Position numbers and translations under genes: made by a program. Positions 39,565 through 49,063 of a stretch of DNA of 64,000 bases are shown piece by piece. How positions within the stretch are numbered: position 1 is the first letter of the stretch; each line of letters begins with the position of its first letter. The notes under the pieces were generated by a model. The model was not told the DNA's origin. It saw only the letters and a program-made list of their open reading frames with translations, and did no database searches. This DNA comes from a bacterium (GTDB taxonomy: Bacteria > Actinomycetota > Acidimicrobiia > Spongiisociales > ZC4RG35), in contig JAPPFD010000032.1 in NCBI GenBank assembly GCA_028823995.1, forward strand, positions 124,001 through 188,000. The letters run 5' to 3'.

Positions 39565-40737
39565 ATGGAATTCTTCATCGTTATCGCCTTGGTCGCGGTG
39601 GCCCTGCTGCTGGTGTGGGATATAGTCCAGCGCCGCAGGGTTCAGCGGGAAACACAGGTCCGGCACGAGTCTGAAGGCGCCTTGCAGGCGGTGCTCGAAG
39701 CGCTGGGCCAGGATCGGCAGGAGCGGCAACTCCAAGCCCGGGCTCTCACTGAGAACGCTGCCGCGGCTGCTGCGGCGGAGGCGGCCCGGATGGCAAAAGC
39801 CGAATTGGAGACCCAGTCCCGGTCGAACGCCGATCTGATCGCCCAGCAGCAGCGGACCTTCAGCCGGACCGCAGAGCAGATCGGAGAGCAGATTGCCGGG
39901 ATGCAGAATGATCTTGCCGACCGGCAGGGCAACTGGTCCGAGCAATTCGGTCAGGTAAGCGAGACCCTGACCAAGTTGGGCGGCACCACCGAGTCGCTCA
40001 CCACCATGCTGAGTTCCTCCGGCCAGAAGGGAAACTGGGGCGAGAAGGTGGCAGAGGATATCCTGAGGGCGGTGGGGATGAAGGAGGGGGTCTCTTACGA
40101 GGTGCGGAAGAAGCTGCCCGGAGGTCAGATCCCCGACTTCGCCTTCTATCTGCCCCGGGGGCAGCTTCTCTGCATGGACTCCAAGTTTCCCTTCGACTCC
40201 TTCCGTCATTATCAGGAGGCTCCCGACCCGGAGAAGGAGAGACGCCGCCGGGAGTTTTTGAATGCGGTGCGAGGACATGTCAGGTCCCTTGCGAGCAAGT
40301 CTTATGGTGACGCCGGGCTTGTCCTGATGTTCATACCGCTTGAGTCCGTTTATTCGTTCATCTGGGAAAGCGACCACGAGGTTTTGGACTACGCGTTCGA
40401 GAGGGGAGTGATGCTTTGCGGGCCCTCCAACCTTTTCGCCATTCTCACCCTGGTGAGGGAGGCCAACGTGGCGTTTGCGCTGGAGAAGACCGGTGACCAG
40501 GTGTTGGAGATACTCAACCGGATGAAGAAAGAGTGGCTGGAGACCCAAAAGTCGATCGACGTGCTGCAGGGACACATCGCCAAGGCGAACAACAAGGCGG
40601 GGGAGATCACCGGGAGGCACTACCAGGCCATGGACGAGGTGTTCGACCGGGTTGACGAAGTCCGCACCGAGCGGGGCATGGTTCCCACCGACCAAGCCCT
40701 GCCAGGGGAGTCACCGCCACTGTTGCGAGTCTCCTGA
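39565..40737 (+). CDS. rmuC: RmuC-family DNA recombination protein
   Basis: MEFFIVIALVAVALLLVWDIVQRRR; GNWGEKVAEDILRAVGMKEGVSYE; PDFAFYLPRGQLLCMDSKFPFDSFRHY. In-frame starts also at 39559 (ATG) and 39535 (TTG). Confidence 0.93.
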   Translation: MEFFIVIALVAVALLLVWDIVQRRRVQRETQVRHESEGALQAVLEALGQDRQERQLQARALTENAAAAAAAEAARMAKAELETQSRSNADLIAQQQRTFSRTAEQIGEQIAGMQNDLADRQGNWSEQFGQVSETLTKLGGTTESLTTMLSSSGQKGNWGEKVAEDILRAVGMKEGVSYEVRKKLPGGQIPDFAFYLPRGQLLCMDSKFPFDSFRHYQEAPDPEKERRRREFLNAVRGHVRSLASKSYGDAGLVLMFIPLESVYSFIWESDHEVLDYAFERGVMLCGPSNLFAILTLVREANVAFALEKTGDQVLEILNRMKKEWLETQKSIDVLQGHIAKANNKAGEITGRHYQAMDEVFDRVDEVRTERGMVPTDQALPGESPPLLRVS

Positions 40738-40953
40738 CCCGCGCTCCAGAGCCGGCTTCCCGGTTCGGCGCCCCTTTAACGAAAATCGCGGCTCCTGCCC
40801 GACCCCGTCGGGGCTCCCTCCCCCTCCGTACGTGTTTGATGGTGGGTGGTGTAGGCGGGCTCGCAACAGGTGGATCAGGCCCTGCCTGAGGGTTCCGAAG
40901 AGTGGCCGCCGCTTTCCGCTCGCCGCCCGGGATGGCTTATCCTGAGGAGCGCG

Positions 40954-42045
40954 ATGTCGGACATGGACACTGTTCTTCAGACCACCCTGGACTGGGCGCG
41001 GATGGGGAAGAAATTCGCACTGGCCACGGTGGTCGGTGTGAGGGGATCCACCTACCGGCAGCTTGGCGCCCGCCAACTCGTGGCCGAGGACGGCTACTCG
41101 GTGGGGACCGTGTCCGGCGGCTGCCTGGATCAGGACCTGCACCGGGTGGTGGAAGAGGTACTGGCCTCAGGTGCCCCCCGACTGGTGGAATTCGACCTGA
41201 CCGCCGACGATGAGGCGATCTGGGGATGGGGGATCGGGTGCAACGGCGCCACGGAGTTGCTGGTGGTCCCGGCGGCCGATGCCCGGGAGTGGGCTGAGCA
41301 GGTGGCATCCTCCCGCACCCACGGGCGGCCTTTGGCAGTGGTGCATGAGCTGTTCGGGCCCCGGTTCGCCAAGTTGTACGTGGGCGCGGACGGAGTGCAG
41401 ACCGGTTCCCTGTCGGACTCCTCCCTGGAGCCGCAGGCGGTCTCCATGGCTCGGGATGCCATCGCCGAGGGCAGTTCCCACATCAGCGCTCCCCAAGGTC
41501 GGCGGATAATGGTGGAGGCGTTGGGCGCCCCCTCCCGGCTGCTCATTTGCGGGGCCGGCCATGACGCCGATCCCGTGGCCCACTACGCGGCCGAGCTGGG
41601 ATTCGAGGTGGTGGTCAGCGACGAGCGGGAAGGGCTGCTCACCCCCGAGCGTTTTCCCTCCGCCCACCTGGCGCCGGCGCCTGCTTCCCGGCTGGGGTCG
41701 GAGATCAGCCTTGACCGGCGCACCTACGTGGTGGTGATGAGCCACAATTACCTGCGGGATCTCGACTACCTGCGTTCTTTACTTGGCAGCGACGTCCCCT
41801 ACATAGGAGCGCTGGGTCCCGGCGCACGACTGGAGCGTCTGATAGGCGACCTGGAGGAATCGGGGTCACCTCCCTCGACCGAAGACCTCGCCAAGATGTA
41901 CGGACCGGCCGGTCTGGACATCGGCGCCGAGGGACCCAAGGAGATCGCATGGGCGATCATGGCGGAGATACTGGCTGTGCGGCGCCGTCAATCCGGCGGC
42001 TATCTGCGGGACCGGAAGGGTCCGGTATTATCTCGCCGAAACTGA
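40954..42045 (+). CDS. XdhC/CoxI family protein
   Basis: FALATVVGVRGSTYRQLGARQLVAEDGYSVGTVSGGCLDQDLHRVVEEVL, LLICGAGHDADPVAHYAAELGFEVVVSDER. Confidence 0.93.
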   Translation: MSDMDTVLQTTLDWARMGKKFALATVVGVRGSTYRQLGARQLVAEDGYSVGTVSGGCLDQDLHRVVEEVLASGAPRLVEFDLTADDEAIWGWGIGCNGATELLVVPAADAREWAEQVASSRTHGRPLAVVHELFGPRFAKLYVGADGVQTGSLSDSSLEPQAVSMARDAIAEGSSHISAPQGRRIMVEALGAPSRLLICGAGHDADPVAHYAAELGFEVVVSDEREGLLTPERFPSAHLAPAPASRLGSEISLDRRTYVVVMSHNYLRDLDYLRSLLGSDVPYIGALGPGARLERLIGDLEESGSPPSTEDLAKMYGPAGLDIGAEGPKEIAWAIMAEILAVRRRQSGGYLRDRKGPVLSRRN

Positions 42046-42106
42046 TTGCCTCCACATTCTTTCAATCCAGCAACCGAGGCCGGTTCAGGAGCCAGAGGAG
42101 CCCCAA

Positions 42107-42661
42107 ATGAAGATCGAACATGAAATTGAAGTAGCCAAGCCCCTCTCGATGGTCTGGGATTTCTTCCAGGACATCCCGTCGGTGGTCCAGTGCATGCCCG
42201 GAGCAGAGCTAACCGAGGACAAGGGCGACGGCGTGTACGCCGGCAAGATCTCGGTGAAGCTCGGGCCGCTCAGCGCCAACTTCGACGGTGAGGCCACGAT
42301 CGCCCCGGATCCGGAGAACCGGTCTGCCACCATCACCGGCAAGGGAGTGGACAGGCGGGGAGGGAGCCGGGGCCGGATGACCGTGGAGTATCAACTCAGC
42401 GAGACCGAGGGGGGCACCGGGGTGAGGATCGAGGCCAACGTGTCCCTGGCCGGCGCGGTTGCCCAGTTCGGGCGGAGCGGGCTGATCAAGGAGATCTCCA
42501 ATCGGCTGATCGGCGAGTTCGCCGACTGCCTGGAGGGAAAGCTCAGCGCGGTCACCGTCGAGGAGGCCGCCCAGGTCCAGGCGGGTGAGGTGAGGGGTAT
42601 CGCCTTATTCTTCCAGACGCTCGGCTCCCGCATAAAAGGGCTCTTCTCCCGCTCCGGATAG
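42107..42661 (+). CDS. CoxG-like SRPBCC family protein
   Basis: VWDFFQDIPSVVQCMPGAELTEDKGDGVYAGKISVKLGPLSANFDGEATI. Confidence 0.9.
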   Translation: MKIEHEIEVAKPLSMVWDFFQDIPSVVQCMPGAELTEDKGDGVYAGKISVKLGPLSANFDGEATIAPDPENRSATITGKGVDRRGGSRGRMTVEYQLSETEGGTGVRIEANVSLAGAVAQFGRSGLIKEISNRLIGEFADCLEGKLSAVTVEEAAQVQAGEVRGIALFFQTLGSRIKGLFSRSG

Positions 42662-42691
42662 AGGTACCGGACGGCCTGTCCGGCGCTTTGA

Positions 42692-45412
42692 TCAGCGCTT
42701 CCAGGAAGGCTCCAGTTCGGGGTCGATCCAGTAGCGCTTCATCGCCTCGGTAACCACCGACGGCGCCAGCAATTCTTTGGTGGCCAGCGCGGATAGCACA
42801 CTCACCACCAGGTAGCCGGTGTCGATCTCGAAGAAACGCCGGAGCTTCTTGCGGGTGTCGGAGCGTCCGAAGCCGTCGGCGCCCAGGGTCACGTACGGGA
42901 TTGGCACGTATCTCGAGATCTGGTCCGGCACGGCCCGCATGAAGTCGGTGACCGCGGTGATCACTTCCCCCGCCGCCGCCAGTCTGCGGGTGACGTACGG
43001 CTGCCTGGGACGCTGGTTGGGATGGAGCAGGTTCCAGCGTTCCACCTCCATCGCCTCGGTACGCAGGGCCTGGTAGGAGGTGGCCGACCACAGTTCCACC
43101 CCGATCCCGTAGTGCTCGGCCAACTCCTGCTGGGCCTCCAGGGCGGCGCCCACGGTCGATCCCGAGAAGAGGATCGACCCCTGCTTTGACACCCCTTCGG
43201 GGGAGGGGGCCCACCGGTACAGCCCGGCCAGGATGCCCCCGTCCACACCGGAGGGTTTGGTGGGATGGTGGTAGTTCTCGTTGTACACGGTCAGGTAGTA
43301 GGAGATGTCCTCGTTCTCCTGGTACATCCGCCGGATCCCGTCCTCGACGATCACGCCCAACTCGTAGGCGAAGGCCGGGTCGTAACTTCTCATCGAGGGG
43401 ACGGTGGTGGAGAGCAGCAGGCTGTGGCCGTCCTGGTGCTGCAGACCCTCGCCCATCAGGGTGGTGCGCCCGGCGGTGGCGCCCAGCAGGAACCCGCGCG
43501 CCCGGGCGTCGGCGGCCGCCCAGATCATGTCCCCCACCCTCTGGAAGCCGAACATGGAGTAGAAGATGAAAAAGGGGATCATCGGGATTCCCCGGTTGGC
43601 GTAGCAGGTGGCGGCGGCCGTCCAGGAGGCGAGCGAGCCCGCCTCGGTGATTCCCTCCTCGAGGAGTTGCCCGTCCTTTCTCTCCAGGTAGGCCAGGATC
43701 ATGGCGGCGTCCACCGGCTCGTACAGCTGGCCGCGCGAGGCGTAGATGCCGAGTTCCCTGAAGAGGGGATCCATGCCGAAGGTGCGGGCTTCGTCGGGGA
43801 CTATCGGCACCACCCGGGGCCCGAACTCCGGCACCCGGCAGAGGTTTCTGAGCAGCCTCACGAAGGCGGTGGTGGTGGAGACTTCCACCTTTCCGCTTCC
43901 CTGGTTGAGCACGTCGAAAGTCTCCGGAGGGGGGAGGGTGAGGGGTTTTCGGACCGTGATCACCCGGCTGGGAAGCCAGCCCCCCAGCCGTTTCCGGCTC
44001 TCCATCAGGTACTGGTACTCGGGCGACGAAGTGGGAGGGCGGTAGTAGGGAGGGTCGAGATCTCCCTCGAACGCTGCGTCGGGGATTTCCTGGCGCAACT
44101 CGAGCCTGTCGCGAAGTTGCATGAGCTGCTGGTTGGTGAGTTGCTTTATCTGGTGGGTGGCGTTCCTTCCCTCCACGTCCGGTCCCAGGGTCCAGCCCTT
44201 GATGGTCTTGGTCAAGATCACCGTCGGGGCACCCGAGGCGCGGGTGGCCGCCTCGTAGGCGGCATACACCTTGTGAGGATCGTGGCCTCCGCGGCGCAGT
44301 TCCCATATGTCCCGGTCGCTCAGGATCTTGGCCATCTCGAGGGTGCGGGGATCCTTCCCGAAGAAGTGTTCCCGCACATAGGCGCCGCTCTCGGCCTTGT
44401 ATCGCTGGTACTCGCCGTCGAGGGTCCGGTGCATCACGTCCACCAGCGCTCCGTCGTGGTCGCGCGCCAGCAGTGGATCCCATCCCGATCCCCACACCAC
44501 CTTGATCACATTCCAGCCCGCTCCCCGGAATATCGCCTCCAACTCCTGGATGATCTTGCCGTTGCCCCGGACCGGGCCGTCCAGGCGCTGGAGGTTGCAG
44601 TTCACCACCCATATCAGGTTGTCGAGACCCTCCCGGGCCGCCAGGGAGATGGAGCCCAGTGCCTCGGGCTCGTCGCACTCCCCATCGCCCACGAAGCACC
44701 AGACGCGGCTGTCCTCGGTGTGGTCCAAGCCCCGATTGTGGAGGTACTTGTTGAAGCGGGCATGATAGATGGAGTTGATCGGGCCGAGGCCCATAGAGAC
44801 GGTGGGATACTCCCAGAACTCGGGCATCAACCTGGGATGGGGGTATGACGAGAGACCCCCGCCGTTGATCTCCATGCGGAAATTGTCGAGATGGTGTTCG
44901 TCGAGGCGGCGTTCCAGGAAGGCCCGCGCATAGGTGCCCGGCGCGGCGTGTCCCTGGATGTAGATGGCGTCTCCCGGCTGGCCTTCCTCCTTTCCCCGGA
45001 AGAAGTGGTTGAAGCCTATTTCGTAGAGCAGCGCCGAGGAGGCGAAGGTGGAGAGATGCCCGCCGATCCCCTTCTCCATGTAGTTGGCCTTGATCACCAT
45101 CACCGCTGCGTTCCATCGTATGAAGCGGCGTATCCTCTTCTCCATCAGCAGATCGCCCGGATAATCGGGCTCCTCCTCGGGCGGGATGGTGTTGATGTAG
45201 GGGGTGCTGATCGAGCCCGGCGCCGACATGCCCTTCTGCCGGGCCCGGTCCATCAGCTTGGTGAGAAGGAACTCCCCCCGCGCCGTGCCTCTCTCCTGCA
45301 CCACCGCGTCCAGCGACTCGATCCACTCTGCCGTCTCCTGGGGGTCCGCGTCCTGGTGCTGGTGGACGAAGCCATCGACATATGAGAGGCTGTAATCTTT
45401 CCAGTAGGTCAT
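42692..45412 (-). CDS. aceE: Pyruvate dehydrogenase E1 component, homodimeric type
   Basis: GGHLSTFASSALLYEIGFNHFF, VWCFVGDGECDEPEALGSISLAAREGLDNLIWVVNCNLQRLDGPVRGNGKIIQELE; 906 aa. Confidence 0.96.
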   Translation of the reverse strand: MTYWKDYSLSYVDGFVHQHQDADPQETAEWIESLDAVVQERGTARGEFLLTKLMDRARQKGMSAPGSISTPYINTIPPEEEPDYPGDLLMEKRIRRFIRWNAAVMVIKANYMEKGIGGHLSTFASSALLYEIGFNHFFRGKEEGQPGDAIYIQGHAAPGTYARAFLERRLDEHHLDNFRMEINGGGLSSYPHPRLMPEFWEYPTVSMGLGPINSIYHARFNKYLHNRGLDHTEDSRVWCFVGDGECDEPEALGSISLAAREGLDNLIWVVNCNLQRLDGPVRGNGKIIQELEAIFRGAGWNVIKVVWGSGWDPLLARDHDGALVDVMHRTLDGEYQRYKAESGAYVREHFFGKDPRTLEMAKILSDRDIWELRRGGHDPHKVYAAYEAATRASGAPTVILTKTIKGWTLGPDVEGRNATHQIKQLTNQQLMQLRDRLELRQEIPDAAFEGDLDPPYYRPPTSSPEYQYLMESRKRLGGWLPSRVITVRKPLTLPPPETFDVLNQGSGKVEVSTTTAFVRLLRNLCRVPEFGPRVVPIVPDEARTFGMDPLFRELGIYASRGQLYEPVDAAMILAYLERKDGQLLEEGITEAGSLASWTAAATCYANRGIPMIPFFIFYSMFGFQRVGDMIWAAADARARGFLLGATAGRTTLMGEGLQHQDGHSLLLSTTVPSMRSYDPAFAYELGVIVEDGIRRMYQENEDISYYLTVYNENYHHPTKPSGVDGGILAGLYRWAPSPEGVSKQGSILFSGSTVGAALEAQQELAEHYGIGVELWSATSYQALRTEAMEVERWNLLHPNQRPRQPYVTRRLAAAGEVITAVTDFMRAVPDQISRYVPIPYVTLGADGFGRSDTRKKLRRFFEIDTGYLVVSVLSALATKELLAPSVVTEAMKRYWIDPELEPSWKR

Positions 45413-45496
45413 CGCTACCGCGAAGACTACCCCGGATTACCGGGGTCTCCGGTTGCAAAAGCAGGCGCCGGGACCCGGGAAGAAAGGACGCCCACC

Positions 45497-46891
45497 CTGC
45501 GGGTACTGCTGATCTCCACCTATGAATTGGGCCACCAGCCACTGCACGTGGCATGGCCGGCGGCCGCCCTCCTGTCCGCGGGACACTCGGTGCAGGCGAT
45601 GGACTTGGCGGTGGAGGAGTGGGACGACGCCAAGGTGGCGTGGGCGGATGTGGTCGGAATCTCTGTGCCGATGCACACCGCCATGCGACTTGGTGTCGAG
45701 ACCGCCCGCCGGATAAGAACGGCCCGTCCCGGGTTGGGCATCGCCTTCTACGGGCTGTACGCGGCGGCGGCCTCCGACCGTGTGGTGGGCGAGGTGGCCG
45801 ACCGGGCGATAGCGGGGGAATACACCGCCGAGTTGGTCGACTGGGTCGGGAAGTTGGCAGGGAGGTCTCTGGAAGGGGCAGTCCCGATCAGCATCTCCAC
45901 GGTTCGTTCCTCGTCCCTGGTACCTGCCCGGGGCCTTTTGCCTGCTCTGGACCGCTACGCCTGCATGAACCATGGCGGGACCAGGAGGCTGGTCGGGTAC
46001 GTGGAAGGGAGCAGGGGGTGCCGCCATCGGTGCCGCCACTGTCCCCTGCCTGCCGTATACGACGGCCGGTACCGAATCGTCGACCTCGAGAGCATCCTGG
46101 CGGACCTGCAATGGCTGACCGAGAACGGAGCCGAGCACATCACCTTCGGGGACCCCGACTTTCTCAACGGGCCGGCGCACGCCCGTCGCCTGATTGAAGC
46201 TGCGCACTCGGAGTTTCCTGATTTGACCTTCGACTTGACAGTTAAGGTCGAGCACATCCTCGCCCACAGCTCGATCTGGGTGGAGATGGCGAAGCGCAAC
46301 GTGCTGTTCGTGGTGTCGGCTTTCGAGACAGTCAATGACCGGGTGCTGGCGTATCTCGACAAGGGCCACACGGTTTCGGAGTTGGGTAAGGCGGTGACGG
46401 TCTTGAGAGAGGCGGGACTGGTGGTCCGCCCTTCCTGGCTTCCCTTCACCCCTTGGACGGAACTCTCCGACCTGGACGAGATCTTTTCCTTCATCGCCGA
46501 CCAGGGCCTGATGGGAGCCACCGACCCGGTGCAAATGGGGATACGTCTCCTGGTGCCCGAGGGTTCACTGGTGCTTTCCATTCCCGGCGCCCGCCACCAG
46601 ATCCTGGGCTCCTACGACTTCGGCACCCTCACCTATACCTGGCAGTCCCCGGATCCCGCGGTCGACGAGTTGCAGCAGAGAGTGCTGGCTCTGGCCGAGG
46701 AGGGGAGTCGCGGCGAGATGGATGTCCGGAACACCCTCCACGCCCAGTGGTCGGCGGCCCGCCACGCAATCGGAGAGCCGCCCCCTTCGGTGGATGAGGT
46801 GGATTGGGAAGAGTCGGTTCCCGGACTCACCGAGTCCTGGTTCTGCTGCGCGGAGCCCACCGAGATCCAAATGGCGGGTGTCTCAGGCTGA
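45497..46891 (+). CDS. B12-binding-type radical SAM protein with C-terminal CCAEP motif
   Basis: CRHRCRHC (CxxxCxxC) cluster motif; tail ESWFCCAEPTEIQ. ORF track starts at TTG 45527, but the in-frame text LRVLLISTYELGHQP from CTG 45497 after agaaagga looks like the natural N-terminus. Confidence 0.88.
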   Translation: MRVLLISTYELGHQPLHVAWPAAALLSAGHSVQAMDLAVEEWDDAKVAWADVVGISVPMHTAMRLGVETARRIRTARPGLGIAFYGLYAAAASDRVVGEVADRAIAGEYTAELVDWVGKLAGRSLEGAVPISISTVRSSSLVPARGLLPALDRYACMNHGGTRRLVGYVEGSRGCRHRCRHCPLPAVYDGRYRIVDLESILADLQWLTENGAEHITFGDPDFLNGPAHARRLIEAAHSEFPDLTFDLTVKVEHILAHSSIWVEMAKRNVLFVVSAFETVNDRVLAYLDKGHTVSELGKAVTVLREAGLVVRPSWLPFTPWTELSDLDEIFSFIADQGLMGATDPVQMGIRLLVPEGSLVLSIPGARHQILGSYDFGTLTYTWQSPDPAVDELQQRVLALAEEGSRGEMDVRNTLHAQWSAARHAIGEPPPSVDEVDWEESVPGLTESWFCCAEPTEIQMAGVSG

Positions 46892-46941
46892 CGAAGCGGC
46901 CCGGACAGGCCCACCCCCGACGCAATCGGTTGTGGTTGGGT

Positions 46942-48372
46942 TCAGCGGTAGGAGATACACCTCTGCTCGAAGGGGCAGGTGCCGCACCATTCGCCCACGC
47001 GGAAGGGAGGTGAGGTGGCGTCGAGGGGGTCCCATCGGGCGGCGGCCCCCGCCAGGCTCCCCAAACGGGACGCCACCTCACCGATCCGGTCCCGTTCCCA
47101 GGCCACTCGTTCGCAGACCGGGTCCCTTCCGGCGGCGAGATGGTGGATGTGGGTGGCGACGGCAGGAGAGTTGGGAAACCGGAGCAGCGCCCCGAGGGCA
47201 TAGATCTCCGTCTCGTGAGGATTGGATCCTCCCGAAAGGCCGGTCTTGTGGTCGATGGCGGCCGGTGTGCCGTCGGGTTCCCGTCCCACCGCGTCCGCCA
47301 GGCCGTAGGAAACCACCGAGACACTGTGGCCGTCGACCCGGAAACGGACGGTGAACCCCAGTGGGAACTCGGTCGCCCTGACACGGACGGGAACGGCGCA
47401 TGGAAGGTTCTGATGCTGGAGGTATAGAGGCTCCATCTCGGGATCGCCAAGGAAGTACGAACCCGGATCATCCGACAGGAGCGCATCGGCCATCAGGCGG
47501 TGGAACCTGCTCCCAACTGCCAGGCCCGGAGAGGTCTCGCGGGCCTGGTGATCGAGATCGGCGGGGATGGAGAACCAGGCTCTCCAGGCGGCTCTCCTTT
47601 GGCAGAGATCCATGTCCTCGAGCCGGGATTTGGAGAGCATCAGCCGGTATGCCGAGGGCAGTCGGCGCCTTCTGTCTGGGGCGACTGTCTCCATTGACGG
47701 ATCGATGGCCGGAAACGTCCTGCACAGGTCGGCCACGTCGCACATCGAACAGTGGGAGCCAGGGTGGATGTCGTCCGGATCGGCTCCCACCATGGTCTGG
47801 TAGTCGCTTTCCAGTTGCGTCAGCGTCTCCTTGGCTCGGGTCGGTTCCATCTCCAGGCGGATCATCTCACCGTCGGCGGTCCTTATCTCATAGGCCTCCA
47901 ACGAGCCGGGGAAGCGAGGGTCGGAGACCACGGTGGCGATCTCTTCGGGGGCGGAGACGAACTCCTCTCCTTCTTTGATCCGGGCTGTCTTCAACCGGTA
48001 CATCTTGAGGAACCCATCCGAGTCGGCGTGGACGAATTGAAAGAAGACCTCCAACTCCTGGTCGCCGATCGGAAAGCTCAAGCGGGGCCAGTCGAGGTCG
48101 AATTCTTCCCGTTCCAGGGCCGGTAGGAGAGGCTTGGCTCTCTTGATCTGGGTGGTCACGATTGCCGCCTGCACCGGGTCGAAGGAGTCCTCCGAACCGG
48201 CGGCGGGGCGTCCACCGGTCAACGCGGCGGAGAGCGCTTCCCATGTCGCCTTCCACCGGCGAAGCGGCGGAGCGTTTCGGTTGGTGGTGGGCGGTCGGCC
48301 TCCCAGGTTCGCGAACGCGCCGGGACATCTCCTCCTGCTGAGCCTTCCCACCAGGTCTTTGGGGGCGCTCAT
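46942..48372 (-). CDS. RecB/Cas4-like PD-(D/E)XK protein with two Fe-S nuclease cassettes
   Basis: Cassette 1: RRRCPGAF ... [11 protein letters not shown]; cassette 2: DLCQRRAAW ... AAIDHKTG ... [11 protein letters not shown]. Each has one Cys plus C-x2-C-x5-C. Confidence 0.82.
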   Translation of the reverse strand: MSAPKDLVGRLSRRRCPGAFANLGGRPPTTNRNAPPLRRWKATWEALSAALTGGRPAAGSEDSFDPVQAAIVTTQIKRAKPLLPALEREEFDLDWPRLSFPIGDQELEVFFQFVHADSDGFLKMYRLKTARIKEGEEFVSAPEEIATVVSDPRFPGSLEAYEIRTADGEMIRLEMEPTRAKETLTQLESDYQTMVGADPDDIHPGSHCSMCDVADLCRTFPAIDPSMETVAPDRRRRLPSAYRLMLSKSRLEDMDLCQRRAAWRAWFSIPADLDHQARETSPGLAVGSRFHRLMADALLSDDPGSYFLGDPEMEPLYLQHQNLPCAVPVRVRATEFPLGFTVRFRVDGHSVSVVSYGLADAVGREPDGTPAAIDHKTGLSGGSNPHETEIYALGALLRFPNSPAVATHIHHLAAGRDPVCERVAWERDRIGEVASRLGSLAGAAARWDPLDATSPPFRVGEWCGTCPFEQRCISYR

Positions 48373-48434
48373 CGGTAATGCCCTCCGGGAGAGGAGTGGG
48401 GCCGACTCATCACACGGGAGAGCCTTCTACCATC

Positions 48435-48899
48435 ATGGCGGAGATGCGAGCAGTGGTGCAAAGAGTCTCCTCGGCGCGGGTGGTGGTGGATGGGGAGACG
48501 GTGGGCGAGATCGCCGGTGGCCTCCTGGCCCTGGTGGGCGCCACCCATGAGGATACGCCGGAGGATGCCCGTGTCCTGGCCCGAAAGATCGCAGGCCTCC
48601 GGATCTTCTCGGATTCGGATGGAAAGATGAACCTGTCCGTGGCGGATACCGGGGGCGCGGCGCTGGTAGTCAGCCAGTTCACTCTGTACGGTGACGTCCG
48701 GAAGGGCCGCCGCCCGTCTTTCGTCCGGGCGGCGCGGCCCGAACCGGCGCAGCGATTGGTGGATGAGGTGGCCGCCGAACTGCGGGGGAGGGGCGTGCCG
48801 GTGGCCACGGGAAGGTTTGGCGCCATGATGGAAGTCTCCCTCACCAACGACGGCCCGGTCACCATCCTGGTGGAGACGAGCGACGGCCGGATCGCCTGA
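48435..48899 (+). CDS. dtd: D-aminoacyl-tRNA deacylase
   Basis: [62 protein letters not shown]; the conserved Met is at 48444. Confidence 0.96.
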   Translation: MAEMRAVVQRVSSARVVVDGETVGEIAGGLLALVGATHEDTPEDARVLARKIAGLRIFSDSDGKMNLSVADTGGAALVVSQFTLYGDVRKGRRPSFVRAARPEPAQRLVDEVAAELRGRGVPVATGRFGAMMEVSLTNDGPVTILVETSDGRIA

Positions 48900-48992
48900 C
48901 CGCTTCGAGGCGCGGCCCTCGGTCTCGCCGAGTCTCGGATGACGCCCGGATCCCTCGGGTCGACGGTGGCTTCCCCCTGTTAAGGTAGGAAG

Positions 48993-49055
48993 ATGTCGAG
49001 TGCGATAGACGCCGGTGGGACCCGTCCGGCCTCTTCGGCCATGAAACGCCTCTGA
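48993..49055 (+). CDS. Possible 20-aa leader ORF (MSSAIDAGGTRPASSAMKRL) upstream of the RND transporter
   Basis: ATG 6 nt after TAAGGT; stop 9 nt before the transporter ATG. Confidence 0.3.
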   Translation: MSSAIDAGGTRPASSAMKRL

Positions 49056-49063
49056 GGATCGCC

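Noticed and set aside
40798-40812. CCCGAC-CCC-GTCGGG hairpin after rmuC as an intrinsic terminator
   Set aside because: No U-tract follows; too common in high-GC DNA to call.
42552-45554. 1000-aa minus-strand ORF in another frame over aceE
   Set aside because: Same region is fully explained by aceE (906 aa with strong motifs); the alternative frame is Gly/Arg/Pro/His-rich and motif-free, a high-GC artefact.
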